Shown: positions 39,566 through 50,323, numbered from the stretch's first letter. The stretch is DNA of 64,000 nt from Salinilacustrithrix flava (GCA_024128875.1 JAMYFF010000002.1:310001-374000), one strand, 5' to 3'. Numbers and translations are program-made. The notes: a model not told the origin generated them from the sequence alone.

Positions 39566-40813
39566 GTGCGCCTGTCGCCCCGCCACGCCTTGCGACGCCC
39601 CGTGCTGGTGGCGGCCTGCATCCTCGCTGGGTTGGCCGCGCCGGCGGGGGCAGCCGACTCCGGCGACGTCGCCAACGACAGCGGCCTGCAGTGGAACCTG
39701 GACCGCATCGGCGCGGAGGACGCGTGGGCGACCAGCACCGGCGCGGGCACCACCATCGCCGTCGTCGACTCCGGCGTCGCCCTCGAGCACGAGGACCTCG
39801 TCGACAAGCTCGACGCCGGCGTGGCCTGCCGCGACACCGCCGGCGACCCGGCCCGCTGCACCGGCAGCCCCCAGGACGACGATGGCCACGGCACCCACGT
39901 GGCCGGGGTCGCCGCAGCCACCACGGGGAACGGGCTGGGCATCGCCGGCACCGCCCCGGATGCCCGCATCATGCCGATCAAGGTGCTGTTCAGCGCCTGC
40001 GACACCTGCCAGTCCACGGGCGAGGCCGAGGACGTCTCCGCCGCGGTGCGCTGGGCCGCCGACCAGGGCGCGACGGTCATCAACCTGTCCCTCGGCTCCA
40101 CCACCTCATCGGTGTTCGGCCCCGGCTTCGCCGATGCCGTCCGATACGCCTGGGCGAAGGGATCGATCCCGGTGGTGGCTGCCGGCAACGACTACGTCCT
40201 CACCGCCGACCTCGGCGACGCCCCCGCGGTGGTCGTGTCGGCCACCGATCACGAGGACGTCGCCCCGGGCTACTCCAACGGAGTCGGGGCAGCGCGCTGG
40301 GCGGTGGCCGCGCCCGGCGGGGACGGCAGCGACACCCCCGAGTCCTGCTCGCAACGAGGTGAGCCCCGTGGCGTGCTCTCCACCTGGTGGACCCTGGCCG
40401 ATCCCGTCGGCGGCTACGCCTGCCTGTCCGGGACGTCGATGGCCGCCCCCCACGTCAGCGGCGCGCTCGCCGTGCTCCGCGGCGCCGGCCTGTCCCCCGA
40501 GGTGGCGGTCCAGCGCCTGCTCGACACGGCCGTGGACCTCGGCGATCCGGGACCCGACCCGGTCTTCGGCGCCGGGCGCATCGACCTCGCCGCCGCGCTG
40601 GCCGGCGTCGAGGCGGTCACGACCGCGGCGCCCACCTCCGAGCCGGTGGCGCCGGTCGAGCCCACCCCGACCGAGGAGGCCGTCGCGCCCCGGACGAGCG
40701 GCCGAGCGGACCTGCCGGTCGGCGTCGTGCTCCTCGCCGGGATCCTGGTCGCCGGCACCGGCGCCGCCTCGACGGTGGCCCTCACCCGAGCCCGTCGACC
40801 GCCCCGCCCGTGA
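39566..40813 (+). CDS. Secreted S8 (subtilisin-family) serine protease, membrane-anchored
   Basis: The 415-residue protein has a signal peptide (residues 1-30), an S8 catalytic domain with the full triad (Asp68 in AVVDSGV, His108 in DGHGTHVAG, Ser in GTSMAAPH) and the oxyanion Asn (VVAAGNDY), a Pro/Thr/Glu linker, and a C-terminal transmembrane helix (VGVVLLAGILVAGTGAAS) with a basic stop-transfer tail. This layout matches type VII-linked mycosins, but no ESX genes are nearby, so a general surface protease is more likely. The start is GTG 39566; GAGAAT 6 nt upstream is a weak leaderless -10. Confidence 0.9.
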   Translation: MRLSPRHALRRPVLVAACILAGLAAPAGAADSGDVANDSGLQWNLDRIGAEDAWATSTGAGTTIAVVDSGVALEHEDLVDKLDAGVACRDTAGDPARCTGSPQDDDGHGTHVAGVAAATTGNGLGIAGTAPDARIMPIKVLFSACDTCQSTGEAEDVSAAVRWAADQGATVINLSLGSTTSSVFGPGFADAVRYAWAKGSIPVVAAGNDYVLTADLGDAPAVVVSATDHEDVAPGYSNGVGAARWAVAAPGGDGSDTPESCSQRGEPRGVLSTWWTLADPVGGYACLSGTSMAAPHVSGALAVLRGAGLSPEVAVQRLLDTAVDLGDPGPDPVFGAGRIDLAAALAGVEAVTTAAPTSEPVAPVEPTPTEEAVAPRTSGRADLPVGVVLLAGILVAGTGAASTVALTRARRPPRP

Positions 40814-40814
40814 T

Positions 40815-40866
40815 CGTTCTGGCCTACCGATCTCCCTCCTGGCGGGGTTCGAGGTAGGCCAGAACG
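40815..40866. terminator. Long inverted repeat between convergent genes
   Basis: The 14-bp arms CGTTCTGGCCTACC (40815-40828) and GGTAGGCCAGAACG (40853-40866) enclose 24 nt. They fill the whole gap between the protease stop and the dapE stop, so the structure can end both transcripts. Confidence 0.75.
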
Positions 40867-40868
40867 GT

Positions 40869-41927
40869 TCAGGGGGCGGTGAGCAGGGCGTGGAGGGCGG
40901 CGTGCACCCGCTCGACGGAGTCCCGGGTGACGTGCTCGTCGCGCATGTGGGCCACCGAGGAGTCACCCGGGCCGAGGTTGATGGCCGGGATGCCGTGCTC
41001 GGCGAAGCGGGCCACGTCGGTCCAGCCCAGCTTGGCCCGCACGGGCGTGCCGGCCTCGACGAGCGGGGCGAGCAGCGGGTGGGTGAGCGACGGCGGGGCC
41101 GGCTCGGAGCGGTCGACGACCTCGAAGCCGTCCTCGTCCTCGACCCAGGGCGCGACCATCGACCGGAACGCGTCGACGGCCTCGTCCACGGTGCGGTCCG
41201 GTGCGATCCGCAGGTTCACCGTGAGCACGACCGCGTCGGGCACGACGTTGCCGGCCACGCCGCCCTCGACGAACACCGCCTGGATGGCCTCCCGGTAGGT
41301 GCAGCCGTCGATGGTGGGCTCCCGGGCCTCGTAGCCCGCGATGGCCTCCAGGATCGGGCCGAGCCGGTGGATGGCGTTGCGGCCCTTCCACGGGCGGGCC
41401 GTGTGGGCTCGCTCCCCGGTGAGGGTGAGCCGGACCCGAGCGGTGCCCTGGCAGCCGGCCTCGATCCAGCCGTCGGTGGGCTCACCGAGGATCGCGGCGT
41501 CGGCCTCGACCAGGTCGGGCCGCTCCCGGAACAGCTGGAGCAGGCCGCTGTGCTCGGCGGCGATCTCCTCCGCGGCGTAGAAGACGTAGGTCACGTCGCA
41601 CGACGGTGCGTCGACTGTGCGAGCCAGCTCGAGGAAGACGGCGAGGCCGCCCTTCATGTCGGCCGAGCCGAGTCCCCAGAGCGTGTCCCCTTCGATGCGG
41701 GCCACGTCGTTGTCGTTGGCCGGAACCGTGTCGAGGTGGCCGGCCAGCACGAGGCGCTGCTCGCGACCGAGCTCGGTGCGGGCGACGACGTTGTCGCCGT
41801 GGCGGTCGACCGTGAGCCACGGGACCTCGCGGAGCCAGCCCTCGACGAGATCGGCGAAGGGGCCCTCGGCCAGGCTCGGTGAGGCGATGTCGACCAGCTC
41901 GGCCGTGGCCTCGAGGAGGTCCGTCAC
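40869..41927 (-). CDS. dapE: Succinyl-diaminopimelate desuccinylase
   Basis: The 352-residue M20-family zinc hydrolase releases succinate from N-succinyl-LL-2,6-diaminopimelate in lysine/peptidoglycan precursor synthesis. The motifs VLAGHLDTVP (zinc His and Asp), LGSADMKGG, and the catalytic Glu pair in FYAAEEIAAEHSG are intact. GTG 41927 lies 2 nt beyond the dapD stop. Together with dapD, dapC and dapF it supplies the succinylase route to diaminopimelate within one leftward gene run. Confidence 0.94.
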   Translation of the reverse strand: MTDLLEATAELVDIASPSLAEGPFADLVEGWLREVPWLTVDRHGDNVVARTELGREQRLVLAGHLDTVPANDNDVARIEGDTLWGLGSADMKGGLAVFLELARTVDAPSCDVTYVFYAAEEIAAEHSGLLQLFRERPDLVEADAAILGEPTDGWIEAGCQGTARVRLTLTGERAHTARPWKGRNAIHRLGPILEAIAGYEAREPTIDGCTYREAIQAVFVEGGVAGNVVPDAVVLTVNLRIAPDRTVDEAVDAFRSMVAPWVEDEDGFEVVDRSEPAPPSLTHPLLAPLVEAGTPVRAKLGWTDVARFAEHGIPAINLGPGDSSVAHMRDEHVTRDSVERVHAALHALLTAP

Positions 41928-41929
41928 CG

Positions 41930-42769
41930 CTAGACGGTTGCGCCGTGGTCGCGCAGGATGCTGTTGAGCTTGGACTTGTCGTGGCGCTCGCCCGGGTCGA
42001 GGCGCTTGATGACGAGCACGCACGGCAGGCCGAACTCGCCGCCGGCGAAGGCCCGGGGTCGGGTGGCCGAGACCGCCACGCTCCAGGCCGGGACCCGGCC
42101 ACGGCTGATCTCGTTGCCGGTCTCGGCGTCGATGACCGGGATCGAGGCGGTGAGCACGCAGCCGGCGCCCAGGATGGTGCCGGCCCCGACCCGTGCGCCC
42201 TCGGCCACGATGCAGCGGCTGCCGATCATGCACTCGTCGCCGATGATCACCGGGGACGCGTTGGCCGGCTCGAGGACCCCACCGATGCCGACGCCGCCGG
42301 ACAGGTGCACGTTGGCGCCGATCTGGGCGCAGGAGCCGACGGTGGCCCACGTGTCGACCATCGAGTTCTCGCCGACCCAGGCGCCGATGTTGACGTAGGA
42401 CGGCATCATCACGACGCCGCGAGACAGGTGGCTGCCCCAGCGTGCCGAGGCGCCGGGCACGACCCGCACGCCGGCCGCCTCGTAGCCCTGCTTCAGCGGG
42501 ATCTTGTCGGCGTACTCGAACGGGCCGAGCTCCATGGTCTCCATCGATGTGAGGCGGAACAGCAGCAGGATCGCGAGCTTCGCCCACTCGTTGACCGTGA
42601 CCTCGTCGTCGGCCACGCCGTCGCCGGTGACATCTGCGACCCGGACCTCGCCGCGGTCGAGCTGGTCGATCGCCTGGCGGACCACCTCGAAGGCGTCGGT
42701 GTCCGCCGGCGAGAGCTCGTCCCGGCGCTCCCAGAGCTCGGTGATCTGTTCGGGCAGCGAGGTCGGCAT
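41930..42769 (-). CDS. dapD: Tetrahydrodipicolinate N-succinyltransferase
   Basis: The 279-residue protein carries out the first committed step of the succinylase branch of diaminopimelate synthesis. The left-handed beta-helix hexapeptide repeats are obvious (VNIGAWVGENSMVDTWATVG, AQIGANVHLSGGVGIGG, VIIGDECMIGSRCIVAEGA), with the typical C-terminal catalytic region. ATG 42769 has TAGCCT exactly 7 nt upstream (42782-42777) and no Shine-Dalgarno sequence, so dapD-dapE probably has its own leaderless promoter in addition to read-through from dapC. Confidence 0.95.
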   Translation of the reverse strand: MPTSLPEQITELWERRDELSPADTDAFEVVRQAIDQLDRGEVRVADVTGDGVADDEVTVNEWAKLAILLLFRLTSMETMELGPFEYADKIPLKQGYEAAGVRVVPGASARWGSHLSRGVVMMPSYVNIGAWVGENSMVDTWATVGSCAQIGANVHLSGGVGIGGVLEPANASPVIIGDECMIGSRCIVAEGARVGAGTILGAGCVLTASIPVIDAETGNEISRGRVPAWSVAVSATRPRAFAGGEFGLPCVLVIKRLDPGERHDKSKLNSILRDHGATV

Positions 42770-42830
42770 GGGCCGGAGGCTAGCGACGGGTCCGCGACGG
42801 CCCCGAAGCGCAACCTCAGCACTGCCAGTT

Positions 42831-43951
42831 TCAGGAGGCGACGGCGGCGGCGAGGCGGTCGACCACGAGCGCGATGCGCTCATCGGGCTGCACGGCGGCG
42901 ACCCGGACGTGGCCGGCGCCGGCCGGGCCGTAGAACTCGCCGGGGCTGACGATGGCACCGCCCTCGCGGGCGAGGCGCTCGGTGAGGCCCCACGCATCGC
43001 CGTCCGGGGCCGGCACCCACAGGTAGAAGCCGCCGCCCGGCATCGGCGCGTCGATGCCGATGTCGGCCAGGGCGGACTGCAGCGCCAGCAGGCGGCGGTG
43101 GTAGCGGTCGCGCTGGACGTCGACGTGGTCCTCGTCGCCGAGGGCGGCGACGGCTGCGGCCTGCACCGGCGAGGGGACCATGAAGCCGGCGTGCTTGCGG
43201 ACCTCGCGGAGGTAGGCGACGAGGTCGGCGTCACCGGCGTAGAACCCGGCCCGACCGCCGGCCAGGTTCGACCGCTTGGACAGCGAGTGGACGGCGAGGA
43301 CGCCCTCGGGGCCGTGGTGGAGGATCGTCCGGGGCGGACCGTCCCAGGTGAAGGCGACGTAGCACTCGTCGGACAGCACCGGGATCCCACGGGCCCGACC
43401 CCACTCGGCGGCGGCGCCGAGGTCGTCGAGGCCACCGGCCGGGTTGCCCGGCGTGTTCACCCACAGGCACAGCGCCCGGGCCGCGTCGTCCTCGTCGATC
43501 GCACCCAGGTCGATGGTCCAGTCCGCTCGGACGGGCACCGGGACGGCCCGGCAGCCGGCGAGGGTGGCCCCCATCTCATACGTCGGGTAGCTGATCTCGG
43601 GGTAGAGCACGGTGTCGCGCTCGGGGGTCCGCAGCCGGAGCCACTGGGGCATGCCGGCGACGAGCTCCTTGGTGCCGATGCAGGCCGCGACCTGGTCGGC
43701 GGAGATCTCGACGTCGAGGAAGCTCCGCAGCCAGCCGGCGGCGGCCTCGCGGTAGGCGGGCAGGCCGTTGGATGCCGGGTAGCCGCGGGCATCGGCGGAA
43801 CCGAGCGCTTCGGTGACCGCGGCCGGGGGTGGATCGAACGGGGTGCCGATGCTGAGGTCGACGGCACCGCCGTCGTGCTCGGCTGCCACGGCCCGCAGCG
43901 GGTCGAGTCGGTCGTAGGGGTAGGGCGGGGGGACGAAGGGCGCCGGTGCGT

Positions 43952-43955
<4 letters not shown>
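42831..43955 (-). CDS. dapC: Succinyldiaminopimelate transaminase
   Basis: The 374-residue fold-type I PLP enzyme has the cofactor Lys in HSLSKRSNLAGGRAGF, the LSDECYVAF Asp/Tyr pair and the WVNTPGNPAGG Asn motif. Placement between hflX and dapD, and similarity to the actinobacterial DapC type, supports transamination of N-succinyl-2-amino-6-ketopimelate. GTG 43955 overlaps the hflX stop (GTGA), so translation is coupled. Confidence 0.92.
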
Positions 43956-45280
<1,325 letters not shown>

Positions 45281-45287
45281 CCTCCCA

Positions 45288-46085
45288 TCACAGCGGCCAC
45301 TCCACGGCAGCGATTGCCACCACCGGGACGGTGAGGTGGGCGACGTCGTCGAGCTCCACCACGGCCGGGCCGCCCGGCTGGTGCACGGTCACGGTGGCGG
45401 GCGCCAGCTCCCAGGTGTGAGCGGCGGCCGCGGCGGCGACGGCGCCGGTGCCGCAGGCCTGGGTCGGCCCGACCCCGCGCTCGTAGACCAGCATCCGCAC
45501 CTCGCCCGGATCTCCGGGCACCACGAGCTCGACGTTGGTGCCCCCGGGTGTGGCGCCGTTGATCCGCTCGCCGAGCTCGACCAGGTCGGGCATGTCGGCG
45601 GCGTCGCCGACGTGGAGCACGACGTGGGGGTTGCCCATGTCGACGTGGATGGCGCGCAGGATGCGCTCGTCCACCCACTCGGGGAGCTCGTCGCCGAGGC
45701 GCGCCTCCCCCATGGCGACCCGCATGCGGTGCCGGTGCGGGGCCTGGGTCTCCACCACGGTGACGGTGCGGGGGCCGGCATCGGTGTCGACCTCGACGAC
45801 GCCGTCGGCCGCGAGCCCGGCACGGACCACCGCCTGACCCAGGCAGGAGATGCCGTTGCCGCTCATCTCGGCGCGGGAGCCGTCCTCGTTGCGCAGCTCC
45901 ATGGTGAAGCGGGCGGCACCGTCCTCACCCGTGGTCGGCGTGACCCGGATGAGCCCGTCAGCGCCGACGCCCCGGTGCCGGTCGCAGACCGCCACCGCGA
46001 TGTCCTCGTCGATGGGCTGGGTGCCGTCGGCATCGAGCAGGACGAGGAAGTCGTTGCCGAGGCCGTGGTGCTTGGTCAGGCGCAT
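45288..46085 (-). CDS. dapF: Diaminopimelate epimerase
   Basis: The 265-residue protein converts LL- to meso-diaminopimelate. The two catalytic cysteines are Cys81 (MSGNGISCLGQ) and Cys211 (TQACGTGA). The first motif has Ser where most enzymes have Arg before the Cys (usual SGNGxRC), a mild variant. ATG 46085 gives the canonical start (MRLTKHHGLGNDFLV). It is separated from miaA by a 16-bp inverted repeat that probably ends the upstream transcript. Confidence 0.95.
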   Translation of the reverse strand: MRLTKHHGLGNDFLVLLDADGTQPIDEDIAVAVCDRHRGVGADGLIRVTPTTGEDGAARFTMELRNEDGSRAEMSGNGISCLGQAVVRAGLAADGVVEVDTDAGPRTVTVVETQAPHRHRMRVAMGEARLGDELPEWVDERILRAIHVDMGNPHVVLHVGDAADMPDLVELGERINGATPGGTNVELVVPGDPGEVRMLVYERGVGPTQACGTGAVAAAAAAHTWELAPATVTVHQPGGPAVVELDDVAHLTVPVVAIAAVEWPL

Positions 46086-46120
46086 GTCCCGCTCAGTCTG
46101 CCGGGCCATCCGCGTTCTCC

Positions 46121-46156
46121 GGTCCTGAATCGACCACATCTGGTCGATTCAGGACC
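46121..46156. terminator. Perfect 16-bp hairpin between miaA and dapF
   Basis: GGTCCTGAATCGACCA (46121-46136), loop CATC, then the exact reverse complement (46141-46156). It follows the miaA stop (46185) on the minus strand and precedes dapF. Part of the core (ATCGACCACATCTGGT) recurs at 46191-46206 inside the last miaA codons, so it is also a local duplication. Confidence 0.7.
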
Positions 46157-46184
46157 AGCGAAGGCTTCCGGGAGCATTCGCTGG

Positions 46185-47141
46185 TCACGGATCGACCACA
46201 TCTGGTTCGTTCCCGACCAGCGAAGCGGGCGCGTCGAGCAGGCGTCGCACATCGTCCACGGCGTCGAGGGGGTCGCCGGTGACGTCGATCCACCGGATCC
46301 GGGGGTCGCGCCGGAACCAGCGGTCCTGGCGGCGGGCGAAGCGACGGGTGCGGCGGACGGCCAGGTCGATCGCGTCCTCCAGGCTGCACTCGCCGGCGAG
46401 GTGGGCGGCCAGCTCCTTGTACCCGAGGGCCTGGGCCGCGGAGCGCGACACGGGACGGGGGCCGTTCCCGAGCCGGCGGACCTCGTCGAGGAACCCGGCG
46501 TCGAGCTGAGCCCGGTAGCGGACCGCGATGCGCTCGTCGAGCTCGGCGCGGTCCCAGCGCAGGCCGACGATGGTGAACCGGGTCGGCGGGTGCGCGTCGA
46601 GGCCGGGACCGAACGAGGAGAACGGTCGGCCGCTCCCGAGGGTGACCTCGAGGGCCCGCACCACGCGACGGCGGTTGGAGGGCTCCATGCGGGCCGCTGC
46701 ATCGGGGTCCAGGTCGGTGAGGCGAGCGTGCAGCGCCTCGACGCCGGCGTCGTCGGCCTCGGCCTCGAGCCCGGCGCGGACGTCGGGGAACTGGCCCGGC
46801 AGGGTGAGGTCGTCGACGATCGCCCGCAGGTACAGGGCGGTGCCGCCGACGAGCAGGGCTCGCTTGCCTCGGGCCTCGATGTCGGCGAGGGCGTCTCGGG
46901 CCGCGGCCTGGAAGGTGGCCAGGTCGTGGTCGTCCCAGGGATCGGCGAGGTCGAGCAGGTGGTGGGGCACCTCGGCCTGCTCAGCCCGCGTCGGCTTGGC
47001 CGTGCCGATGTCCATGCCCCGGTACACCTGCATCGAGTCGACCGTGACGAGCTCCCACGTGGGATCGTCCCGGGCGATGGCGTGGGCGATGGCGGACTTG
47101 CCCGACGCCGTGGGCCCGACGAGGGCGCCGTGAGCGCTCAG
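46185..47141 (-). CDS. miaA: tRNA dimethylallyltransferase (CTG start)
   Basis: The 318-residue enzyme adds the isopentenyl group to A37 of tRNAs. The P-loop ([17 protein letters not shown]), [17 protein letters not shown] and [12 protein letters not shown] are intact. The P-loop is only 8 residues from the first possible start, and the frame has no ATG, GTG or TTG before it. CTG at 47141-47139 overlaps the miaB stop (CTGA) exactly as ATGA/GTGA overlaps do elsewhere in this window, so CTG is the most likely start. It is coupled to miaB, whose product acts on the same tRNA base next. Confidence 0.9.
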   Translation of the reverse strand: MSAHGALVGPTASGKSAIAHAIARDDPTWELVTVDSMQVYRGMDIGTAKPTRAEQAEVPHHLLDLADPWDDHDLATFQAAARDALADIEARGKRALLVGGTALYLRAIVDDLTLPGQFPDVRAGLEAEADDAGVEALHARLTDLDPDAAARMEPSNRRRVVRALEVTLGSGRPFSSFGPGLDAHPPTRFTIVGLRWDRAELDERIAVRYRAQLDAGFLDEVRRLGNGPRPVSRSAAQALGYKELAAHLAGECSLEDAIDLAVRRTRRFARRQDRWFRRDPRIRWIDVTGDPLDAVDDVRRLLDAPASLVGNEPDVVDP

Positions 47142-48553
47142 ATCGCCGCCACCGGGATGCGGGTCTTGTGGGCGGCGACGTGCACCACGTCGCGCAGCTC
47201 GCCCTGGAGGTGGTGGGCGGCCGCCCCCGTGACCTCGACGGTGGCGTAGGACCCGATGCGGATCGGGGCGGGCGACGGGAAGTGGATCAGCTTGTTCTGG
47301 GCGGTGCGCCCGGTGAGCACGTTCGGGTCCTTGCGGCTCGGGCCTTCGACCAGCACCTCCTCGGTGCGGCCGATCCGGGCCTCGTGCTTGCGCAGCCCGG
47401 AGCGCTCGACGACCCGACGGAGGCGCTCGTAGCGCTCGCCCACCACGGCGGGATCGACGAAGCGATCCGTGAGCTCGGCGGCCTCGGTGCCCGGGCGGGG
47501 CGAGAAGATGAACGTGTAGGCGGAGTCGTACTCGGCCTCGGCCACGACCTCGAGCGTGGCCTCGAAGTCGGCGTCGGTCTCGCCGGGGAAGCCGACGATG
47601 ATGTCGGTGGTGAGAGCCAGGTCGTCGATGGCGGCGCGGGCGGCGCGCACGCGCTCGAGGTATCGCTCGGCCGTGTAGCCCCGGTGCATGGCGGCCAGCA
47701 CCGCATCGGACCCGGACTGCAGCGGCAGGTGGAGGTGGTTGCAGACCTCGTCGTGCGTGGCCATCGCCGCGATGGTCTCGGGGCGCAGGTCCTTGGGGTG
47801 GGGGCTTGTGTAGCGGACCCGTCGGATGCCCTCGACGCCGGCGGTGGCGGCGAGCAGGTCGGCGAACAGTGGCCGGATGCGCACGTCGTCGCCGGCCTTG
47901 CGAGCCGCGAGCGTGAGGTCCCGCCCGTAGGAGTTCACGTTCTGGCCGAGGAGGGTGACCTCGCTGACCCCGTCGGCGGCGAGGCGCTCGACCTCGGCGA
48001 CGATGTCCTCGACGTGGCGGCTGAGCTCGGGGCCCCGAACCGACGGGACGATGCAGAACGCGCAGCTGTTGTCGCAGCCGATCTGGATCGTGACCCAGGC
48101 GGCGTAGGGCAGCTCCCGCTTGGTGGGCAGGGCGCTCGGGAACTCGGCGTGGTCGGCGTCGACCGCCTCGATGATCTCGGTGATGGGCCCCTGCTCGCGG
48201 GCGGTGCGCAGCAGCTCGACGGTGCGGCCCACGTTGTGCGTGCCGACCACGACGTCGACGTGGGGGGCTCGCTGCTGGATGGCGTCCCGGTCCTTCTGGG
48301 CCAGGCAGCCGGCGACGACGATCTCCATGCCGGGGTTGGCGTCCTTGACCGACTTGAGGTGGCCGAGGTTGCCGTAGAGCTTGTTGTCGGCGTTCTCCCG
48401 GATGCAGCAGGTGTTCAGCACCATCACATCGGGCTGCTCGTCGTCCGCGGCGGCGCGCAGGCCATCGGCCTCGAGCAGTCCGGCGATGCGCTCGGAGTCG
48501 TGCTCGTTCATCTGGCACCCGTAGGTGCGGACGCGGTAGGTGCGTGACGTCAT
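47138..48553 (-). CDS. miaB: tRNA-2-methylthio-N6-dimethylallyladenosine synthase
   Basis: This 471-residue radical-SAM methylthiotransferase has the N-terminal UPF0004 domain with three cluster Cys ([31 protein letters not shown]), the radical-SAM motif [12 protein letters not shown] and a C-terminal TRAM domain. It thiomethylates the i6A37 made by MiaA. ATG 48553 gives the standard [13 protein letters not shown] start; TAGCCT lies 10 nt upstream. The stop overlaps the miaA start. Confidence 0.96.
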   Translation of the reverse strand: MTSRTYRVRTYGCQMNEHDSERIAGLLEADGLRAAADDEQPDVMVLNTCCIRENADNKLYGNLGHLKSVKDANPGMEIVVAGCLAQKDRDAIQQRAPHVDVVVGTHNVGRTVELLRTAREQGPITEIIEAVDADHAEFPSALPTKRELPYAAWVTIQIGCDNSCAFCIVPSVRGPELSRHVEDIVAEVERLAADGVSEVTLLGQNVNSYGRDLTLAARKAGDDVRIRPLFADLLAATAGVEGIRRVRYTSPHPKDLRPETIAAMATHDEVCNHLHLPLQSGSDAVLAAMHRGYTAERYLERVRAARAAIDDLALTTDIIVGFPGETDADFEATLEVVAEAEYDSAYTFIFSPRPGTEAAELTDRFVDPAVVGERYERLRRVVERSGLRKHEARIGRTEEVLVEGPSRKDPNVLTGRTAQNKLIHFPSPAPIRIGSYATVEVTGAAAHHLQGELRDVVHVAAHKTRIPVAAI

Positions 48554-48603
48554 GGCGACCGCGAGGCTACGCCTCCGCCCTGCGGGGCCTGAAGGCGACG
48601 GGC

Positions 48604-48939
48604 TCAGGTGTCGAGCGCGATGGCGGCCTCGGCGACCGGATCCTCGAGGGCCACCACGTGGTCCCCGTCGGGGACCGGGATGCGGTCCTCGACGCGCAGT
48701 CGGATGGCGGTGCGCTTCTCGCCGTCGATGGTGATGTCGGCGAACTCGGGGATGCAGACCAGCTCGATGCCGCTGGCGGCGACGTAGCCGCAGGCGATGG
48801 CGACCGCCTTGATCGCCTGGTTGAGGGCGCCGGCGCCGACGACCTGCACCTCGACCGCGCCCTGCGAGCGCACCACGCCCGCCATGGCACCGGCCACCGA
48901 GTTCGGGTTCGATCTCGTCGAGACCTTGAGCTGTTCCAT
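48604..48939 (-). CDS. SpoVS-like (stage V sporulation protein S) protein
   Basis: The 111-residue protein matches SpoVS through its first 85 residues: [53 protein letters not shown]. It has about 25 additional C-terminal residues ([20 protein letters not shown]) compared with the 86-residue Bacillus protein. SpoVS is an Alba-like fold found in many non-sporulating bacteria and may bind nucleic acid. No other sporulation gene is present. ATG 48939 gives the canonical [11 protein letters not shown] start. It lies between recA and miaB, where many actinobacteria have recX. Confidence 0.9.
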   Translation of the reverse strand: MEQLKVSTRSNPNSVAGAMAGVVRSQGAVEVQVVGAGALNQAIKAVAIACGYVAASGIELVCIPEFADITIDGEKRTAIRLRVEDRIPVPDGDHVVALEDPVAEAAIALDT

Positions 48940-49004
48940 TCCGCCGCCTTCGAGAGGCCGTGATCCCCAGTGTTCGCCTTCTTCGACGCGCACCGAGGAC
49001 TCTC

Positions 49005-49034
49005 CTCCCGGCCGGACCCGAGCCCGGCCGGGAG
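49005..49034 (-). terminator. recA terminator hairpin
   Basis: CTCCCGGCCGG (49005-49015) pairs with CCGGCCGGGAG (49024-49034), 8-nt loop, starting 14 nt beyond the recA stop. Confidence 0.8.
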
Positions 49035-49047
49035 CGACGGAGCCGGA

Positions 49048-50100
49048 TCAGTCGTCGAGGGAGATGGGGGCGTCGAGGTCGATGTCGTCCTCGACCGCGG
49101 CCTCGGCCTCGTCGCTCGGGTCGATGCCGACCTGCTGGCGGATCCGCTCGGAGACCTCGACCATGATCTCGGGGTTCTCACCGAGGAAGGTCTTGGCGTT
49201 CTCCCGGCCCTGGCCGAGCTGCTCGCCCTCGTAGGTGTACCAAGCACCGGACTTCTTCACGAGGCCGAGGTCGACGCCGATGTCGAGCAGCGAGCCCTCG
49301 CGGCTGATGCCCTTGCCGTACATGATGTCGAACTCGGCCTGGCGGAACGGCGGGGAGCACTTGTTCTTGACCACCTTCACCCGGGTGCGGTTGCCCACGA
49401 CCTCGGCGCCGTCCTTGAGGGACTCGATGCGGCGGATGTCGAGGCGGACCGAGCTGTAGAACTTCAGCGCCCGGCCACCGGGGGTGGTCTCGGGCGAGCC
49501 GAACATCACGCCGATCTTCTCGCGCAGCTGGTTGATGAAGATGCAGATGGTCTGGGACTTGCTCAGGTTGCCGGTGAGCTTGCGCAGCGCCTGGGACATG
49601 AGCCGGGCCTGGAGGCCGACGTGGGTGTCGCCCATCTCGCCCTCGATCTCGGCCCGGGGGGTGAGGGCGGCGACGGAGTCGACCACGATCACGTCGATGG
49701 CGGCCGAGCGCACGAGCATGTCGCAGATCTCGAGGGCCTGCTCGCCCGTGTCGGGCTGGGAGATGAGCAGCTCGTCGACGTCGACCCCGATGGCCCGGGC
49801 GTAGACCGGGTCCATCGCGTGCTCGGCGTCGATGTAGGCGCAGATGCCGCCGTTGCGCTGGGCCTCGGCCACGACGTGCATGGCGAGGGTGGACTTGCCC
49901 GAGGACTCCGGGCCGTAGATCTCGGTGACCCGGCCCCGGGGGAGGCCGCCGATGCCGAGGGCGAGGTCGAGCGCCAGGGCGCCGGTGGGGATCGACTCGA
50001 TGTTCATCGAGCCCTTCTCCCCCATCTTCATGACGGCGCCCTTGCCGAACTGCTTCTCGATGTTCCCGAGAGCCATCTCGAGTGCCTTGTCTCGCTCCAT
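49048..50100 (-). CDS. recA: Recombinase RecA
   Basis: The 350-residue recombinase is complete: Walker [10 protein letters not shown], Walker [13 protein letters not shown], the L2 region [22 protein letters not shown] and an acidic C-terminal tail ([13 protein letters not shown]). No intein is present. It forms filaments on single-stranded DNA, catalyses strand exchange and triggers LexA cleavage. ATG 50100 has GAAAGGA 8 nt upstream. Two promoters are visible, one PafBC-type and one with a LexA box in its spacer. No recX follows. Confidence 0.98.
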   Translation of the reverse strand: MERDKALEMALGNIEKQFGKGAVMKMGEKGSMNIESIPTGALALDLALGIGGLPRGRVTEIYGPESSGKSTLAMHVVAEAQRNGGICAYIDAEHAMDPVYARAIGVDVDELLISQPDTGEQALEICDMLVRSAAIDVIVVDSVAALTPRAEIEGEMGDTHVGLQARLMSQALRKLTGNLSKSQTICIFINQLREKIGVMFGSPETTPGGRALKFYSSVRLDIRRIESLKDGAEVVGNRTRVKVVKNKCSPPFRQAEFDIMYGKGISREGSLLDIGVDLGLVKKSGAWYTYEGEQLGQGRENAKTFLGENPEIMVEVSERIRQQVGIDPSDEAEAAVEDDIDLDAPISLDD

Positions 50101-50182
50101 TGCTGTTCGTCCTTTCGAGGGTCCGACCCGCTCGTGTGGCCGGAGGTGGGGCTGCCGGGGCAGCGAGTGCGTCTGTGGGGTG

Positions 50183-50205
50183 AACCTACGGACGGGGTCT
50201 GACAG
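50183..50205 (-). promoter_or_regulatory. recA: recA promoter P1, PafBC-type (RecA-NDp)
   Basis: On the minus strand CTGTCAGAC (50205-50197), exactly 8 bp (CCCGTCCG), then TAGGTT (50188-50183). This matches the RecA-independent damage promoter consensus in spacing and -10. The leader to ATG 50100 would be about 75 nt. Confidence 0.8.
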
Positions 50206-50248
50206 GAACTCGCGGCTCCAGCCGGACCGCCCGACGGCGAACGACAGC

Positions 50249-50277
50249 AGCGTAACTTCGAACGGGCGTTCGGGCAA
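50249..50277 (-). promoter_or_regulatory. recA: recA promoter P2 with LexA box in the spacer
   Basis: On the minus strand TTGCCC (50277-50272), a 17-bp spacer, TACGCT (50254-50249). The spacer is occupied by the SOS box CGAAC-N4-GTTCG (50259-50272), so LexA binding would directly block this promoter. Confidence 0.8.
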
Positions 50278-50296
50278 GGATCTCTCCGAAGATTCC

Positions 50297-50316
50297 TGTT
50301 GTCGGATCCGATAACA
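50297..50316. promoter_or_regulatory. 20-bp palindromic operator of the XRE/nucleotidyltransferase pair
   Basis: TGTTGTCGGATCCGATAACA is a palindrome with one mismatched pair. It overlaps the -10 (TAACAT, 50312-50317), which lies 6 nt before GTG 50324. It is the probable binding site of the XRE protein itself. Confidence 0.75.
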
Positions 50317-50323
50317 TGGCGTC

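Noticed and set aside
39566..40813. Mycosin of a type VII (ESX) secretion system
   Set aside because: The protease has mycosin-like layout, but no EccB/C/D/E, WXG100 or PE/PPE-type genes occur in the window.
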